A stretch of DNA of 32,085 nucleotides. Origin: Desulfurococcales archaeon (GTDB lineage: Archaea; Thermoproteota; Thermoprotei_A; Sulfolobales; Ignisphaeraceae). Below the pieces are notes generated by a model. That model searched no databases and was not told the origin of the DNA. It saw nothing but the letters and a program-made list of their open reading frames with translations. How positions within the stretch are numbered: the first letter of the stretch is position 1; each line of letters begins with the position of its first letter. Both the position numbers and the translations under genes were made by a program. The stretch covers positions 1 to 32,085 of the forward strand of contig JAPWUB010000005.1 of the NCBI GenBank assembly GCA_028275745.1. The letters run 5' to 3'. Positions 9,338 to 19,035 of this stretch are shown piece by piece.

Positions 9338-9844
9338 ATGGCGGGCGCAGAAAAGCTTTATGAAGACACTGATGTAGAAGTGTTTAAGGCTCCCACGGAG
9401 GAGGAGCTAGAGCAGTTAATTAAGGATATTGTGAGGAAGACTGGCAGACCATTAACATGGAAAGAGTTGAGAGAACAGTTTGCTGGTATTGCTGGCGAGG
9501 ATAGGCTGAGAAAGGTATTAGTAAAGCTGATAGAGAGAGATGAGCTTATCGAGTTACCTGATGGAACTATTGGGCTGCCTGGTATGGAGCAGAATTATGT
9601 GCCTCGCAGAACTACAAAGAGGGTTAGACCTTTGGTTCCATCAAAGTTTAGAGCTAGGTGGGGCAATCTAGCAGCAAAGCTGAGAAAGACCGGCTTACCT
9701 CTCGGTGAGGCTCTGAAGCAGTTAGGTCTTGTGCAGAGCGTTGCTGAAGTTAGGGAGAGTAAGAAGGAGAGTGAGAAAGCAGCTGAAGAAGTTGTTGAGG
9801 AAGAGAATAAGGAAGTAGAAGAATTTGATTTTGTGGAGGAGTAG
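9338..9844 (+). CDS. Conserved-looking archaeal protein, winged-helix-like N-terminus with acidic tail
   Basis: The ORF track starts at TTG 9308. 'gaggtg' about 6 nt before ATG 9338 and a TATA box at 9281 favour the start MAGAEKLYEDTDVEVF. Contains TGRPLTWKELREQFAGIAGEDRLRKVLVKLIERDELIELPDGTIGLPG. Confidence 0.72.
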   Translation: MAGAEKLYEDTDVEVFKAPTEEELEQLIKDIVRKTGRPLTWKELREQFAGIAGEDRLRKVLVKLIERDELIELPDGTIGLPGMEQNYVPRRTTKRVRPLVPSKFRARWGNLAAKLRKTGLPLGEALKQLGLVQSVAEVRESKKESEKAAEEVVEEENKEVEEFDFVEE

Positions 9845-9923
9845 TATCTAGCAATTTTCTCTGCAATTCAGCGTAGAGGTTATATTTACTGTCAATGGTA
9901 TAGCGTATACTTGGCTATAGATA

Positions 9924-10082
9924 ATGAGTTCCTATCCATGCGAAAAAGCTACTGTTAAAATTGTGGGCAAAATAGCTATTCTGCGAACAGAGCGAGGCTC
10001 AAAAGCACTTGTTAGTGTAGAGGCTTTGTGTAATTTAGCGAAAAAACTGAATCTGTGCATAGAGAACTATAATTGCATCTAA
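9924..10082 (+). CDS. Small hypothetical protein, 52 aa
   Basis: Below the ORF-track length cutoff: [52 protein letters not shown]. Occupies the gap between two genes; converges with the HMGCS stop (4-nt overlap). Confidence 0.45.
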   Translation: MSSYPCEKATVKIVGKIAILRTERGSKALVSVEALCNLAKKLNLCIENYNCI

Positions 10083-11140
10083 AGCCTATACATTTTTAGT
10101 AAGTGTCTCATCTTTGCATACTCTCCGTAACTCACATATGTCTTCCTCTTCAGGAACCAATCAACTGTAGGAGCCCTCGGCACAGCTTCCTGAATCTTGT
10201 CGGTAACCACAATACTAAAAGCATCGCTCCCTGCACCACTTCCAAATGAAACTGCGAGTATCCTCTGACCTGGTTTTGCTTGTTCAAGAATCCTTGCCAA
10301 GCCTATTAGTACTGAACCATTGTATGTATTTCCAATATATGGGGTCACTACACCTGGAAGAACCTTCTCCTTTGGGAATCCAAGCATTGCACCTACTCTT
10401 AGTGGGAACTTACCGTTTGGCTGGTGAAATACTGCATAGTCGAAGTCTGATGGTCTTAACCCCAGTTCTTCCATCAAGAGCTTCGCTGCTGAGACTATGT
10501 GGTGGAAGTATGCTGGCTCTCCTGTGAAGCCTTCTCCATGCATTGGATAGGGCACTCCATCCCTACGCCAAAAGTCTGGAGTGTCTGTGGTATAAGATGC
10601 GTACCCCTCGAAGTATGCTACAGACTCTTCCCTTTTACCTATTATATATGCCGCACCTCCACTACTCGCTGTGAATTCTAGTACATCTCCTGGGCTACTC
10701 TGAGAAGTATCAGCACCTATTGCCAAGACGTAGTTTGCTAGCCCGCTCTCAACATGCACAATTCCTAGCCTAACACCTTCTGCACCAGCCCTACAAGCGA
10801 ATTCGAGATCTGCTAAGGGCTTTGAAGGTTTTATTCCTAGAGCGTCAGCCACTACAGTGGCGCTAGGCTTTACCGCATATGGCTTACTTTCTGTTCCAAA
10901 GTACACTGCATCAATCTTTAGTGGATCTATACCTGCTCTCTTAATGGCATAGACAGCAGCCTGATAACCTATTGTAATGGCATCCTCATCTATATTGCCT
11001 ATGGCTTTCTCCTCAATCCATATACCCTTCGTATTCTCCTCATCAAATCCCCACATAGCCGCTATCTCATCAGCCTTTACCCTGTACTTAGGTATGTAGA
11101 CACCCCAACCCACAATACCACTTTTGCTACACTTAGGCAT
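10079..11140 (-). CDS. Hydroxymethylglutaryl-CoA synthase (archaeal mevalonate pathway)
   Basis: [24 protein letters not shown]; active-site Cys in [26 protein letters not shown] (His); [11 protein letters not shown]. Confidence 0.93.
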   Translation of the reverse strand: MPKCSKSGIVGWGVYIPKYRVKADEIAAMWGFDEENTKGIWIEEKAIGNIDEDAITIGYQAAVYAIKRAGIDPLKIDAVYFGTESKPYAVKPSATVVADALGIKPSKPLADLEFACRAGAEGVRLGIVHVESGLANYVLAIGADTSQSSPGDVLEFTASSGGAAYIIGKREESVAYFEGYASYTTDTPDFWRRDGVPYPMHGEGFTGEPAYFHHIVSAAKLLMEELGLRPSDFDYAVFHQPNGKFPLRVGAMLGFPKEKVLPGVVTPYIGNTYNGSVLIGLARILEQAKPGQRILAVSFGSGAGSDAFSIVVTDKIQEAVPRAPTVDWFLKRKTYVSYGEYAKMRHLLKMYRL

Positions 11141-11270
11141 AGCGAATCAGCACCTAGGTTAAGGTTGTTGCAGGGGCTATTTAAAGCATCAATACGAAGG
11201 AACATCTTTAATTAAGCCAAAGATTTAAATAGATGAGACCACTAGAGAGTATTAAGCAATGTAAAGAGGT

Positions 11271-11792
11271 ATGAAGGTGCCTAAGGAAAAGGAAAAGATT
11301 GAGCCGTGCAAGATTGCTGAGGACAAGGTTATCAGAGCTCTTACAGAGTGTCTAGAGAAGAACTGTGAGGAGGTAGCAGTATATGTAGACTACAATGTTG
11401 TCAGACACCCGGCATTAACAGCCTATGTAATTCTTGTAAATGTAGATAACAATACTCTAGCAGAGCTAGAGGATCTTCTTGGCTCTACACTCGTTGAGAT
11501 AACCCTACCCATCGATGCCGTGTCCGAGCCCCAACAAACATTGAGCAATACGCTAGATAGAATATCTGAAGTTAGAGTTAGATGCTTGAATGGATGGATA
11601 AGCTATGGGTACACAACAATGTATACCCAGTACAGAGTTCCATATACAGCTAAGTCATGGCTATTTACTCCAGAGAACAGAATTGAAAGTACACCTTTAC
11701 AGCTTGACGATAGTGAGCAGGCTGCATTAATGAAGCTGTTAGATTTGGTGCTGAAGAAGGTTAGAGAGATTGTCTACACCGAGATACTCTAA
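11271..11792 (+). CDS. Conserved-looking archaeal protein of unknown function
   Basis: 173 aa; coherent protein composition (KVIRALTECLEKNCEEVAVYVDYNVVRHPALTAYVILVNVDN...); ATG preceded by 'gaggt'. Confidence 0.7.
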   Translation: MKVPKEKEKIEPCKIAEDKVIRALTECLEKNCEEVAVYVDYNVVRHPALTAYVILVNVDNNTLAELEDLLGSTLVEITLPIDAVSEPQQTLSNTLDRISEVRVRCLNGWISYGYTTMYTQYRVPYTAKSWLFTPENRIESTPLQLDDSEQAALMKLLDLVLKKVREIVYTEIL

Positions 11793-11872
11793 GCCTAGGT
11801 TTGCCACCTCACCGCTATGAGCTCTAAAAGCAGGTTTTAAACGATGCTAATATAAGCTATATCACGAGGAAT

Positions 11873-12622
11873 ATGTTTAGAGCACCAAAAGAAGATGTTA
11901 AGCCTCTTCACTTAATAATAGCTGAGGCTGCACTAGAGCTCGTACCAAAAGAGATAGCTAATGAACCTAGCGTTGTTTTAAACGCTAGGAAAAGAGGTAA
12001 AAAGCCTCATGAAACCCTTCTAGACATCACACTTCACTATAAAGCTATGAAGAAGCTTGATAAGTGGTTTAAACGAGGAAGGCCTGACATTATCCACGTA
12101 TCCATGCTTCTCGCATTATCGAGTCTTCTTAATTCATTCAATCTCTTAAGGCTGTACATACACACAATAAATGATGAGGTGATATACGTAGACCCATCAA
12201 CAAGGATTCCGAGAAACTATAACAGATTTGTTGGATTAATGGAACAGTTACTGCTACTAGGTTCTGTTCCTCCCAAAGCTTCAACCCCCTTAATGTATGT
12301 TGAAAAGATGTCACTAAAACAACTCGTGGATAAGATTGGGTGTAGCGTCTCAGTATTAATGCATGAAAAGGGCATGGTTATGAAGCCTCTTGAGCTTGGA
12401 GAACACATTGCTGAGAAAATGACTAAAGGAATCGATATTTGTGTTGCTGTTGGAGGTTTTCAGCACGGAGATTTTGAGGAGTCAACACTAAACCTGTTTA
12501 AGGAGAAGATATCTCTATATCCTAAGCCACTCGAAACATGGACTGTTATATCGATGATTATCAACGCGGTGGAGAATAGCCCCAGGATTAGTAACATTAT
12601 ATGGGGTGCAGAGGGGAGATAA
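11873..12622 (+). CDS. nep1: rRNA pseudouridine-N1 methyltransferase Nep1/Emg1 family
   Basis: LHLIIAEAALELVPKEI, LLDITLHYKAMKKLDKWFKRGRPDIIHVSML, RIPRNYNRFVGLMEQLL, VAVGGFQHGDF: SPOUT Nep1 motifs. Confidence 0.9.
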   Translation: MFRAPKEDVKPLHLIIAEAALELVPKEIANEPSVVLNARKRGKKPHETLLDITLHYKAMKKLDKWFKRGRPDIIHVSMLLALSSLLNSFNLLRLYIHTINDEVIYVDPSTRIPRNYNRFVGLMEQLLLLGSVPPKASTPLMYVEKMSLKQLVDKIGCSVSVLMHEKGMVMKPLELGEHIAEKMTKGIDICVAVGGFQHGDFEESTLNLFKEKISLYPKPLETWTVISMIINAVENSPRISNIIWGAEGR

Positions 12623-12639
12623 TGAAAAGCTGCATGTCG

Positions 12640-13689
12640 CTATAGGTACTGAAGATACTTCAACATTTTTATAAGGGTCTGAGGAGGCTTTACTGCTAGC
12701 GCTATAGCACCTATGAGTACTACATCGTCACCAAAAGCTGTTGGCTCTATACGTGGTAATTCTGTGACTACCCCTTGAGACCTTTTTACACCCTCCCTTA
12801 CCCTATCTATTACTAGCTCCTTGTTCTTAAGAGCTACAGAGCCTCCCACAACAATGATTTCAGGATCATAGAGGTTTATTACGTTCTCAAAACCCGCTAT
12901 GTTATACCTATTCACTTCATCAACAATTCTCAGCGCCAGCCTATCTCCCCGCTTAGCAGCGGAATATATAAGCTCTGAACTTAGATTGCCTTCTCTATAA
13001 GCCTTGTAGACCTCTGAATCCTTCTCCTCTTCCGTCAAGCTCCACTCTTCTAGAAGTAGTGATGCGAATCTAGGTATATTTGCGCCACTTGCATATGCTT
13101 CCCAATGTCCATAACCTCCACATCCACACCTCATCCTACCACTTACATCAACTACTATATGCCCTATTTCATGGGCGTTACCCATTTTACCTAGAAGTAG
13201 ATTCCCGTTCACAATCATTCCGCCGCCAATACCGGTACTAATTGTTATGTACACCACATTCTCATAATCTCTTCCAAGGCCAAATATCTTTTCACCCCAA
13301 ACACCCGCTATGCAATCGTTCGCCATTATGACAGGTTTCTTAAGGGCCTCCTGAATTGGTTGGGCAAGCTCAAAAGTTCTTATTGGAATGTTAGGAGCAT
13401 TTATTACAACCCCCCTAGATAGGTCCATGGGTCCTGCAGTACCTATGCCAATTGCTTTTATTTTCTCTAGATGCTCCTTGAAGTTGGTTCTAATAGCCTC
13501 TACTATGAGGTTGGCTATTGTATACCTATCACCTTCTCTAGGAGTTCTTACAACAATCTTATTCTCTATGCTTCCATTGCTTGTTGTTAAGGCTATTCTA
13601 ATCCATGTACCCCCTATATCAACACCAACAAAGTGCTCGCCCATAACCATTCCCTTAATACACTCATCAGAACTCTTACCGTACATCAT
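12640..13689 (-). CDS. ROK-family sugar kinase (glucokinase/hexokinase-like)
   Basis: FVGVDIGGTWIRIAL ATP site; GNAHEIGHIVVD...CGCGGYGHWEAYASG ROK zinc motif. Likely start at MGEHF. Confidence 0.92.
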   Translation of the reverse strand: MMYGKSSDECIKGMVMGEHFVGVDIGGTWIRIALTTSNGSIENKIVVRTPREGDRYTIANLIVEAIRTNFKEHLEKIKAIGIGTAGPMDLSRGVVINAPNIPIRTFELAQPIQEALKKPVIMANDCIAGVWGEKIFGLGRDYENVVYITISTGIGGGMIVNGNLLLGKMGNAHEIGHIVVDVSGRMRCGCGGYGHWEAYASGANIPRFASLLLEEWSLTEEEKDSEVYKAYREGNLSSELIYSAAKRGDRLALRIVDEVNRYNIAGFENVINLYDPEIIVVGGSVALKNKELVIDRVREGVKRSQGVVTELPRIEPTAFGDDVVLIGAIALAVKPPQTLIKMLKYLQYL

Positions 13690-13717
13690 CTAGTCAGTTA
13701 GGAGGTGCATACATCAT

Positions 13718-15016
13718 CTACACGGTTTCTTCTTTTAGCAGCGTAAAAACTTTGTTGAGCAGTTGGTATCCGTGCTGAATTAGCCCAAGTGAGCCCTTAG
13801 AGCAGCACTCTGCCTCAGTAAACCTTGCTAGTTTATCATATCTTCTAAGCCTTTCGCAGGCAACAATAATTGGAACTGGATCGCTTGTGTGTGCCTTGAC
13901 CTCTGGTGGTGTTGCATGGTCTGCTGTAACAATAACTGCGACTTCTCTTAGGTTCACTGACTTTAGTAATGGCTGAATGTAATGCTTATCGATGAGCTCT
14001 ATGGATTTGACCTTCCTCTTCTTATCGCCATCATGACCAGGTTCGTCAGGTCCCTTTAGGTGTACATATACTACATCAACACTCTTTAGCAGTTCTAGTG
14101 TTGCTGATAACCTTTCCCTCATATCCTTCTCGACGTCTCCTGTAGGAGGTGAAACCTCTGCTACAACCATATTTAAGAGCCTCCCAATACCTTTTTCTAC
14201 AGGCATTTCAGCAACAATGCCAAACTTCATTCCATAGAGCTTCTCAATAGGCGTAATATCTGGGTGCCTATCCTCAGCATCTCTAAGCAACAGTGCATTT
14301 GCTTTTGGAAGCCCTTTTTCAGCTCTCTTCACATTTACTGGATGCTTATCCAGTATCTCTATAGCTCTCTCTGTAAACTCATTTACAAGCTCGCATGTAG
14401 CCCTAGCTTCATCGCTATCATCAAGAGGTGTGCATTTAGCTATATATGGTTCAAACTTTTCTAAGGCAATCGAAATCCTGCCACTACGTCCATAGGCCGG
14501 ATCTGTGTTTGAAACATTTGCTGAAAGCCTCCTCTCCTCACTTCCAATAATCACAACAGCTCTGTGCCCAACAGTTGCTAGAACTCTTACATAGCCTCCA
14601 TATCTGCTAAGCCTCATACCATCTAGACTGGATGCAAGTTCCCTTGCTTCAGCAGTCGAAAGGCTTCTACCAACCCTTCTATCAATAATTCTCCTACTTA
14701 CAGGATCTATTGTAGCAAAATTTGCTCTAAATGCGACCTCAAAACCATCTCTAATTCTAATCCCTACCCCAAGCGCCTCGAGAAGCCCGCGACCAACATT
14801 AATTGTTTTAGGGTCATAACCAAGAAGCGAGAAAACTGCTGCATCACTTTCTGGAGCAGTAACAGCATCTATTGGGTAAAAGCATCCTGCTATAGCTCTA
14901 GAGGCTAGGTAGTCTAGTCCAGGTGTCTTAGCTACCTCAAGAGATGTCGGTCTAAATCTTAGGCTATCTGCAACACCGTCCAGTACTAGCATCACAACTT
15001 TCATAATGTTAAACAC
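13718..15016 (-). CDS. apgM: 2,3-bisphosphoglycerate-independent phosphoglycerate mutase, archaeal ApgM type
   Basis: MKVVMLVLDGVAD...PTSLEVAKTPGLD, APESDAAVFSLLGYDP, HLKGPDEPGHDGD, VTADHATPPEVKAHTSDPVP. Confidence 0.94.
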   Translation of the reverse strand: MFNIMKVVMLVLDGVADSLRFRPTSLEVAKTPGLDYLASRAIAGCFYPIDAVTAPESDAAVFSLLGYDPKTINVGRGLLEALGVGIRIRDGFEVAFRANFATIDPVSRRIIDRRVGRSLSTAEARELASSLDGMRLSRYGGYVRVLATVGHRAVVIIGSEERRLSANVSNTDPAYGRSGRISIALEKFEPYIAKCTPLDDSDEARATCELVNEFTERAIEILDKHPVNVKRAEKGLPKANALLLRDAEDRHPDITPIEKLYGMKFGIVAEMPVEKGIGRLLNMVVAEVSPPTGDVEKDMRERLSATLELLKSVDVVYVHLKGPDEPGHDGDKKRKVKSIELIDKHYIQPLLKSVNLREVAVIVTADHATPPEVKAHTSDPVPIIVACERLRRYDKLARFTEAECCSKGSLGLIQHGYQLLNKVFTLLKEETV

Positions 15017-15228
15017 CTAGAGGAATTTTATGAAGACCCCAATTTAAAAATCCTTAACTTCTGCAGATATAAACACGAACATATTGTTTAACTCAAAGGG
15101 ATGTGAGGTTTAATATCTAGATTACTATATCCTGTTTTGTCTACTTGTATATTACTACCTAACCATATAGATATAAGGTTTTAATACTGTACTATGCATG
15201 AGTATAACTGCGTAAGAGGCTATGAAAA

Positions 15229-16263
15229 ATGAGACCTGTATTTGCAGGTGTTAGAAAGGTTATTAGGATTGGAGAGAGAAGTGTTGGCATAACCATTCCT
15301 AAGGAGTGGCTCTCTATACTAGGAATAGACCTTGGCTCTAGCGTTGAGATAGCTCTTGGACCTGGATACCTTCTTGTAAAACCATTATCAACGGCCTATG
15401 CAAGAAAGATGCAAGCTATAAAGATTAAACATGATGATCCGGAAGTGCTTTCAAGACTTATTATAGCAAGCTATATTGAAGGTTTTGACACTGTTGTTGT
15501 AGAGGATGGAAAGGATATTGCACGAGTAGCTTTTCAAAAGACATCTATGAGGTTGCCAGGAGCGATAGCACTTGAAGGACCTACTTACCGTATCAAAATC
15601 TCTGTTGACGAATTCAACACTGACTTAAATGATGTTATAAACTCTATGAAGTCCATACTCCTCATGATGTTTGATCTTATAATTGATTACTTTGGAAGCG
15701 GTGATAAGCATAAGCTTGAGGAGATCCTACGTCTTGATGACGACTTGGACAGGCTTCACTTTCTTGGAATAAGAACTATTAAGAGAACGGCATTTAGGGA
15801 TCCTTCACAAGCCATTGACAGCAGTATTGTGATAAAGAGTTTGGAGCATATAGGGGACACATTAGATAGAGCATCCAATACTCTAATCAAGATAGCTGGC
15901 GACACCATTATATCTAAAGACATCTGCAGGTCTATATTCAAGGACATCTTCTCCAAGGTATCATCATACATTTCAAAGGCTATTAACGCCCTCACATCCC
16001 AGAATCTAGCGCTGAGCATGAAGGTGCTTATCGGTAGGGAGGAACTTGCAAAAGAGATTATGAGTAGTGTAACTCCATGTCTTGATGCGCCAGGGGTTCT
16101 AGGGCTTGTTCACGAAGCCATTGTTGCAGTATATGAAGCTGCAGAAATAGCTGAGGTTGCAACAAACAGGGTTTTACTATCTATTGGGAAGACCGAGCCT
16201 GTTGTAGTGCCAAAGCCTGAAACTGCTGAAGAGTTTCACGAAGAGTCTGAAGAGACTCAATAA
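15229..16263 (+). CDS. Phosphate uptake regulator-like protein: N-terminal AbrB/SpoVT domain plus PhoU domain
   Basis: RKVIRIGERSVGITIPKEWLSILGIDLGSSVEIAL (AbrB), then helical PhoU repeats (SSIVIKSLEHIGDTLDRASN). Confidence 0.88.
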   Translation: MRPVFAGVRKVIRIGERSVGITIPKEWLSILGIDLGSSVEIALGPGYLLVKPLSTAYARKMQAIKIKHDDPEVLSRLIIASYIEGFDTVVVEDGKDIARVAFQKTSMRLPGAIALEGPTYRIKISVDEFNTDLNDVINSMKSILLMMFDLIIDYFGSGDKHKLEEILRLDDDLDRLHFLGIRTIKRTAFRDPSQAIDSSIVIKSLEHIGDTLDRASNTLIKIAGDTIISKDICRSIFKDIFSKVSSYISKAINALTSQNLALSMKVLIGREELAKEIMSSVTPCLDAPGVLGLVHEAIVAVYEAAEIAEVATNRVLLSIGKTEPVVVPKPETAEEFHEESEETQ

Positions 16264-17653
16264 CTCTCTTAGCAGTTTCGTTAGCCATGTAAGCCAAGTC
16301 TTCTGGTATAACACCTCTTTTTCTTGCCTCCTCAAATTCTTCGAGATCCACAAACTTAATTGTTTCTCCTGCTGCAACATCCATTATGAGGTCTAGGTAC
16401 CTTATAGCCTCACCTTCTGGACACAGCTCTGGCGGTGTATTTATGTTTACGTATATGCCCTTTACAGAGCCACTTGGATCCATGTACATGTGCGCAATGA
16501 ACCACTCATCTAGAGGTATTATTGTGAGTGCTATATCTCCCGCCTTCCTCTCTGCACCAAGACCATCATATATGCCTTCCCTCTTAATAACCCTTCTCCC
16601 AACAAGCGTTAAACCGAACTTAGTATATGTTGCCTGAAGAATGCTTATGGGACCTATTTCGATAAATCCTCTACCAGGAACCTCATGCCTGAGTATTACA
16701 TCCTTACCCACAATGCTCTTGGCTATACTTTCCTTTATCTCCCTCTCCATAGCATCTCTTGGTATTTTCACAGATATTCTATCGAGGAAGTCTACACATG
16801 CACTCATGTGTTTGCCACAGGTTCTTAACATATGGTGGTAAGGTGTTGATGGTGTCACACTGCTTCTAATTGAATCAAGGTACTCTTTTGCTGGTCTGGA
16901 AAGAGTTAGAAATGCTATTGCTTCACCTTGAAGCACTATAGTAGGTTCTGTAATACTTTTGCTTCTAAGTTTCATAGCCTCATTAATTGCTGATTCTAGA
17001 TCACTTGCGATCTTCTCTACCGCTGCGGATTTTGCAGAACTTCTCCACCTAATACTGAAGCCTTGTCTAACTACCTGGTTTGATAAGGAACTTAAGAGCG
17101 ATCTCCTATCATAGTCCCTTATATGCTCGCTAAAGAACACCTTACCCTCTTTATCGTCTAGGAGCACTAATGTATCCCTGATCACTGCCACACCAGGTAA
17201 TGCAACAGCTCTACCATTACCAAATCTCTGCTTAGGCTTTACAATGTGGACTACAGCAACTGCCCCTTCCATACACTCCCTTATATTCTGTATCACGACC
17301 TCCCTGCCATCACCAAGAATCCCTATACATCTACCCATCCTATCGTAACCTGCTATCTTTACAGCAACTGTTGTGTATGGGCCTAGCTCATCGAATATAT
17401 GTACTGTGAAAGGCACTCTGCTAATGAGCTCTTCTAGCAATGCTAGTACAGCGTCGTGATAACCTACAATTACAAGAGTGTTTGGATCCTCCTCACTATC
17501 CTTTACCGTAGCGTGTGGCGACACCTCAGATCTTTCAGCAATACCCAACCTCTCAGCAAGTTTTTTAGATACATCAACAAGCTCAAAACCTGCATCCATA
17601 ATTATTTTTGCTAGTGCTGTTGCGTAAACACCTCTAACCCTATAGTAGTACAT
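16181..17653 (-). CDS. Probable ribonuclease FAU-1 (RNase E/G-like, DUF402 C-terminal domain)
   Basis: HHMLRTCGKHMSACVDFLDRI, RFGNGRAVALPGVAV (S1-like), C-terminal MDVAAGETIKFVDLEEFEEARKRGVIPEDLA. Confidence 0.85.
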   Translation of the reverse strand: MYYYRVRGVYATALAKIIMDAGFELVDVSKKLAERLGIAERSEVSPHATVKDSEEDPNTLVIVGYHDAVLALLEELISRVPFTVHIFDELGPYTTVAVKIAGYDRMGRCIGILGDGREVVIQNIRECMEGAVAVVHIVKPKQRFGNGRAVALPGVAVIRDTLVLLDDKEGKVFFSEHIRDYDRRSLLSSLSNQVVRQGFSIRWRSSAKSAAVEKIASDLESAINEAMKLRSKSITEPTIVLQGEAIAFLTLSRPAKEYLDSIRSSVTPSTPYHHMLRTCGKHMSACVDFLDRISVKIPRDAMEREIKESIAKSIVGKDVILRHEVPGRGFIEIGPISILQATYTKFGLTLVGRRVIKREGIYDGLGAERKAGDIALTIIPLDEWFIAHMYMDPSGSVKGIYVNINTPPELCPEGEAIRYLDLIMDVAAGETIKFVDLEEFEEARKRGVIPEDLAYMANETAKRVIESLQTLRETLQQFQALALQQARSSQ

Positions 17654-17689
17654 GGCTCTAAACCCTAGACATACAACTACTACATTTAT

Positions 17690-18073
17690 TTAGTCTTTGA
17701 CTGTCTCAAGGATTGATATTACCTGCCAAAGTAGTGTGCGTGCGTGAAGAGGCATGTTAGGATCCTGACTAACTTCATCAAGTACCCCAACAGCATTAGC
17801 CGCTCTCACACCGGGGGACAGCCCCTTCTCAGTTAATGCTCTTATTGCAAACATTGCCGCTCTTCTGATGTTCCTAGGTATTGAAGGGTCATTCATAACC
17901 CTATTCAAGATCATTAACGCTTGCCTAATTTTTGCTTCATTATCATAGTGAACTGATTGAGCGATAAACCTTTTTTGACCTGCCTGAGATTGACTAGCGG
18001 CTTGGGGTTGTAGAGTAGCAGAAGCTTCTACTCCCTTATTCTGTGATTCCTCGCCGCTTGCGCTAGCAATCAT
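17690..18073 (-). CDS. UPF0147 family protein
   Basis: [72 protein letters not shown], with a Gln/Ala-rich N-terminal extension. Confidence 0.9.
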   Translation of the reverse strand: MIASASGEESQNKGVEASATLQPQAASQSQAGQKRFIAQSVHYDNEAKIRQALMILNRVMNDPSIPRNIRRAAMFAIRALTEKGLSPGVRAANAVGVLDEVSQDPNMPLHARTLLWQVISILETVKD

Positions 18074-18198
18074 TAATTATCACCTCTAGCTTTAATCTAG
18101 TATTTCGGGAGCTTATAGGCTTTTGACCTTGAATCACAAAAAGGTTGCCTATATAAGCTTAAATACGTGTTGAGTAAGGTATGCTTTAGGCGCGGAAA

Positions 18199-18855
18199 AT
18201 GGTCTTGATTAGATGGCATGGTCATGCATGCTTTGAGATAGTAACATCTAAGGGCACTGTGGTTGTTATAGATCCACACGATGGTTATAGCCTTGGCTTA
18301 AAGCCTCCTCAAGCCCAGGCAGATATAGTCTTGGTAACCCATGAGCACTTTGATCACAGTGCATATGCTGTTGTGGCTAAGCCATCAGCACAGATACTAA
18401 GTATGTTTGTAGGTGAGAAGACTATTGGAGATGTTTATGTAAAGGGTGTTGAGGCGTATCATGATAAGGAGAGGGGGAGAAGAAGAGGAAGAATTTCAAT
18501 ATATAAAATCGTTGCAGACAACGTCTCGATTGTTCACCTAGGTGACTTAGGACACGAACTTGATGCGAGCTACGCTAAAGCATTGGAGCCCATAGATGTT
18601 CTGCTAATACCAGTCGGAGGCACATACACTATTGACGCGAAGTCTGCTTGGAATGTAATAAACGTGTTAAAGCCGAAGGCTGTAATACCAATGCATTACT
18701 GGGTTAAAGGACTTAACCTACCGTTAAGACCTGTTGAAGATTTCCTCGCCATTAAGCCTAGTAGCTGGAATGTTGTTAAGTTAAGTTCAAGTCAGATCGA
18801 AGTTAGCGCTCAAAGCATACCTATTAACACTGTAATAGTGCTTTCATTACCATAG
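18199..18855 (+). CDS. MBL-fold metal-dependent hydrolase (UlaG-like)
   Basis: IRWHGHACFEI, VTHEHFDHSAYAV, HLGDLGHELD, IPMHYWVK metal-ligand motifs. Confidence 0.93.
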   Translation: MVLIRWHGHACFEIVTSKGTVVVIDPHDGYSLGLKPPQAQADIVLVTHEHFDHSAYAVVAKPSAQILSMFVGEKTIGDVYVKGVEAYHDKERGRRRGRISIYKIVADNVSIVHLGDLGHELDASYAKALEPIDVLLIPVGGTYTIDAKSAWNVINVLKPKAVIPMHYWVKGLNLPLRPVEDFLAIKPSSWNVVKLSSSQIEVSAQSIPINTVIVLSLP

Positions 18856-18945
18856 CAAATATGCGCACCATTTATTCGCAGTTCGCATTTATGATGAAAC
18901 TAAAGCTAAATTTTTGTGTTAAGGCTTCAAATAAAATATGTGCCC

Positions 18946-19014
18946 AATAAATGATGAAATAATGAACTTATATAGTGACTGAGTTGATGATGGCAGAACC
19001 CCCGTCTGAGCTAG
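18946..19014 (+). ncRNA. Candidate C/D-box sRNA (2'-O-methylation guide)
   Basis: Ordered boxes: C ATGATGA (18951-18957), D' CTGA (18979-18982), C' TTGATGA (18984-18990), D CTGA (19006-19009), in a 180-nt gap. The terminal stem is weak and no target was checked. Confidence 0.42.
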
Positions 19015-19035
19015 AAGGAGCTAACTTGAACCTGC

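Noticed and set aside
18891-18897. Second ATGATGAAA about 60 nt before the proposed C box
   Set aside because: No CTGA follows within a plausible guide distance, so it does not form its own C/D sRNA.
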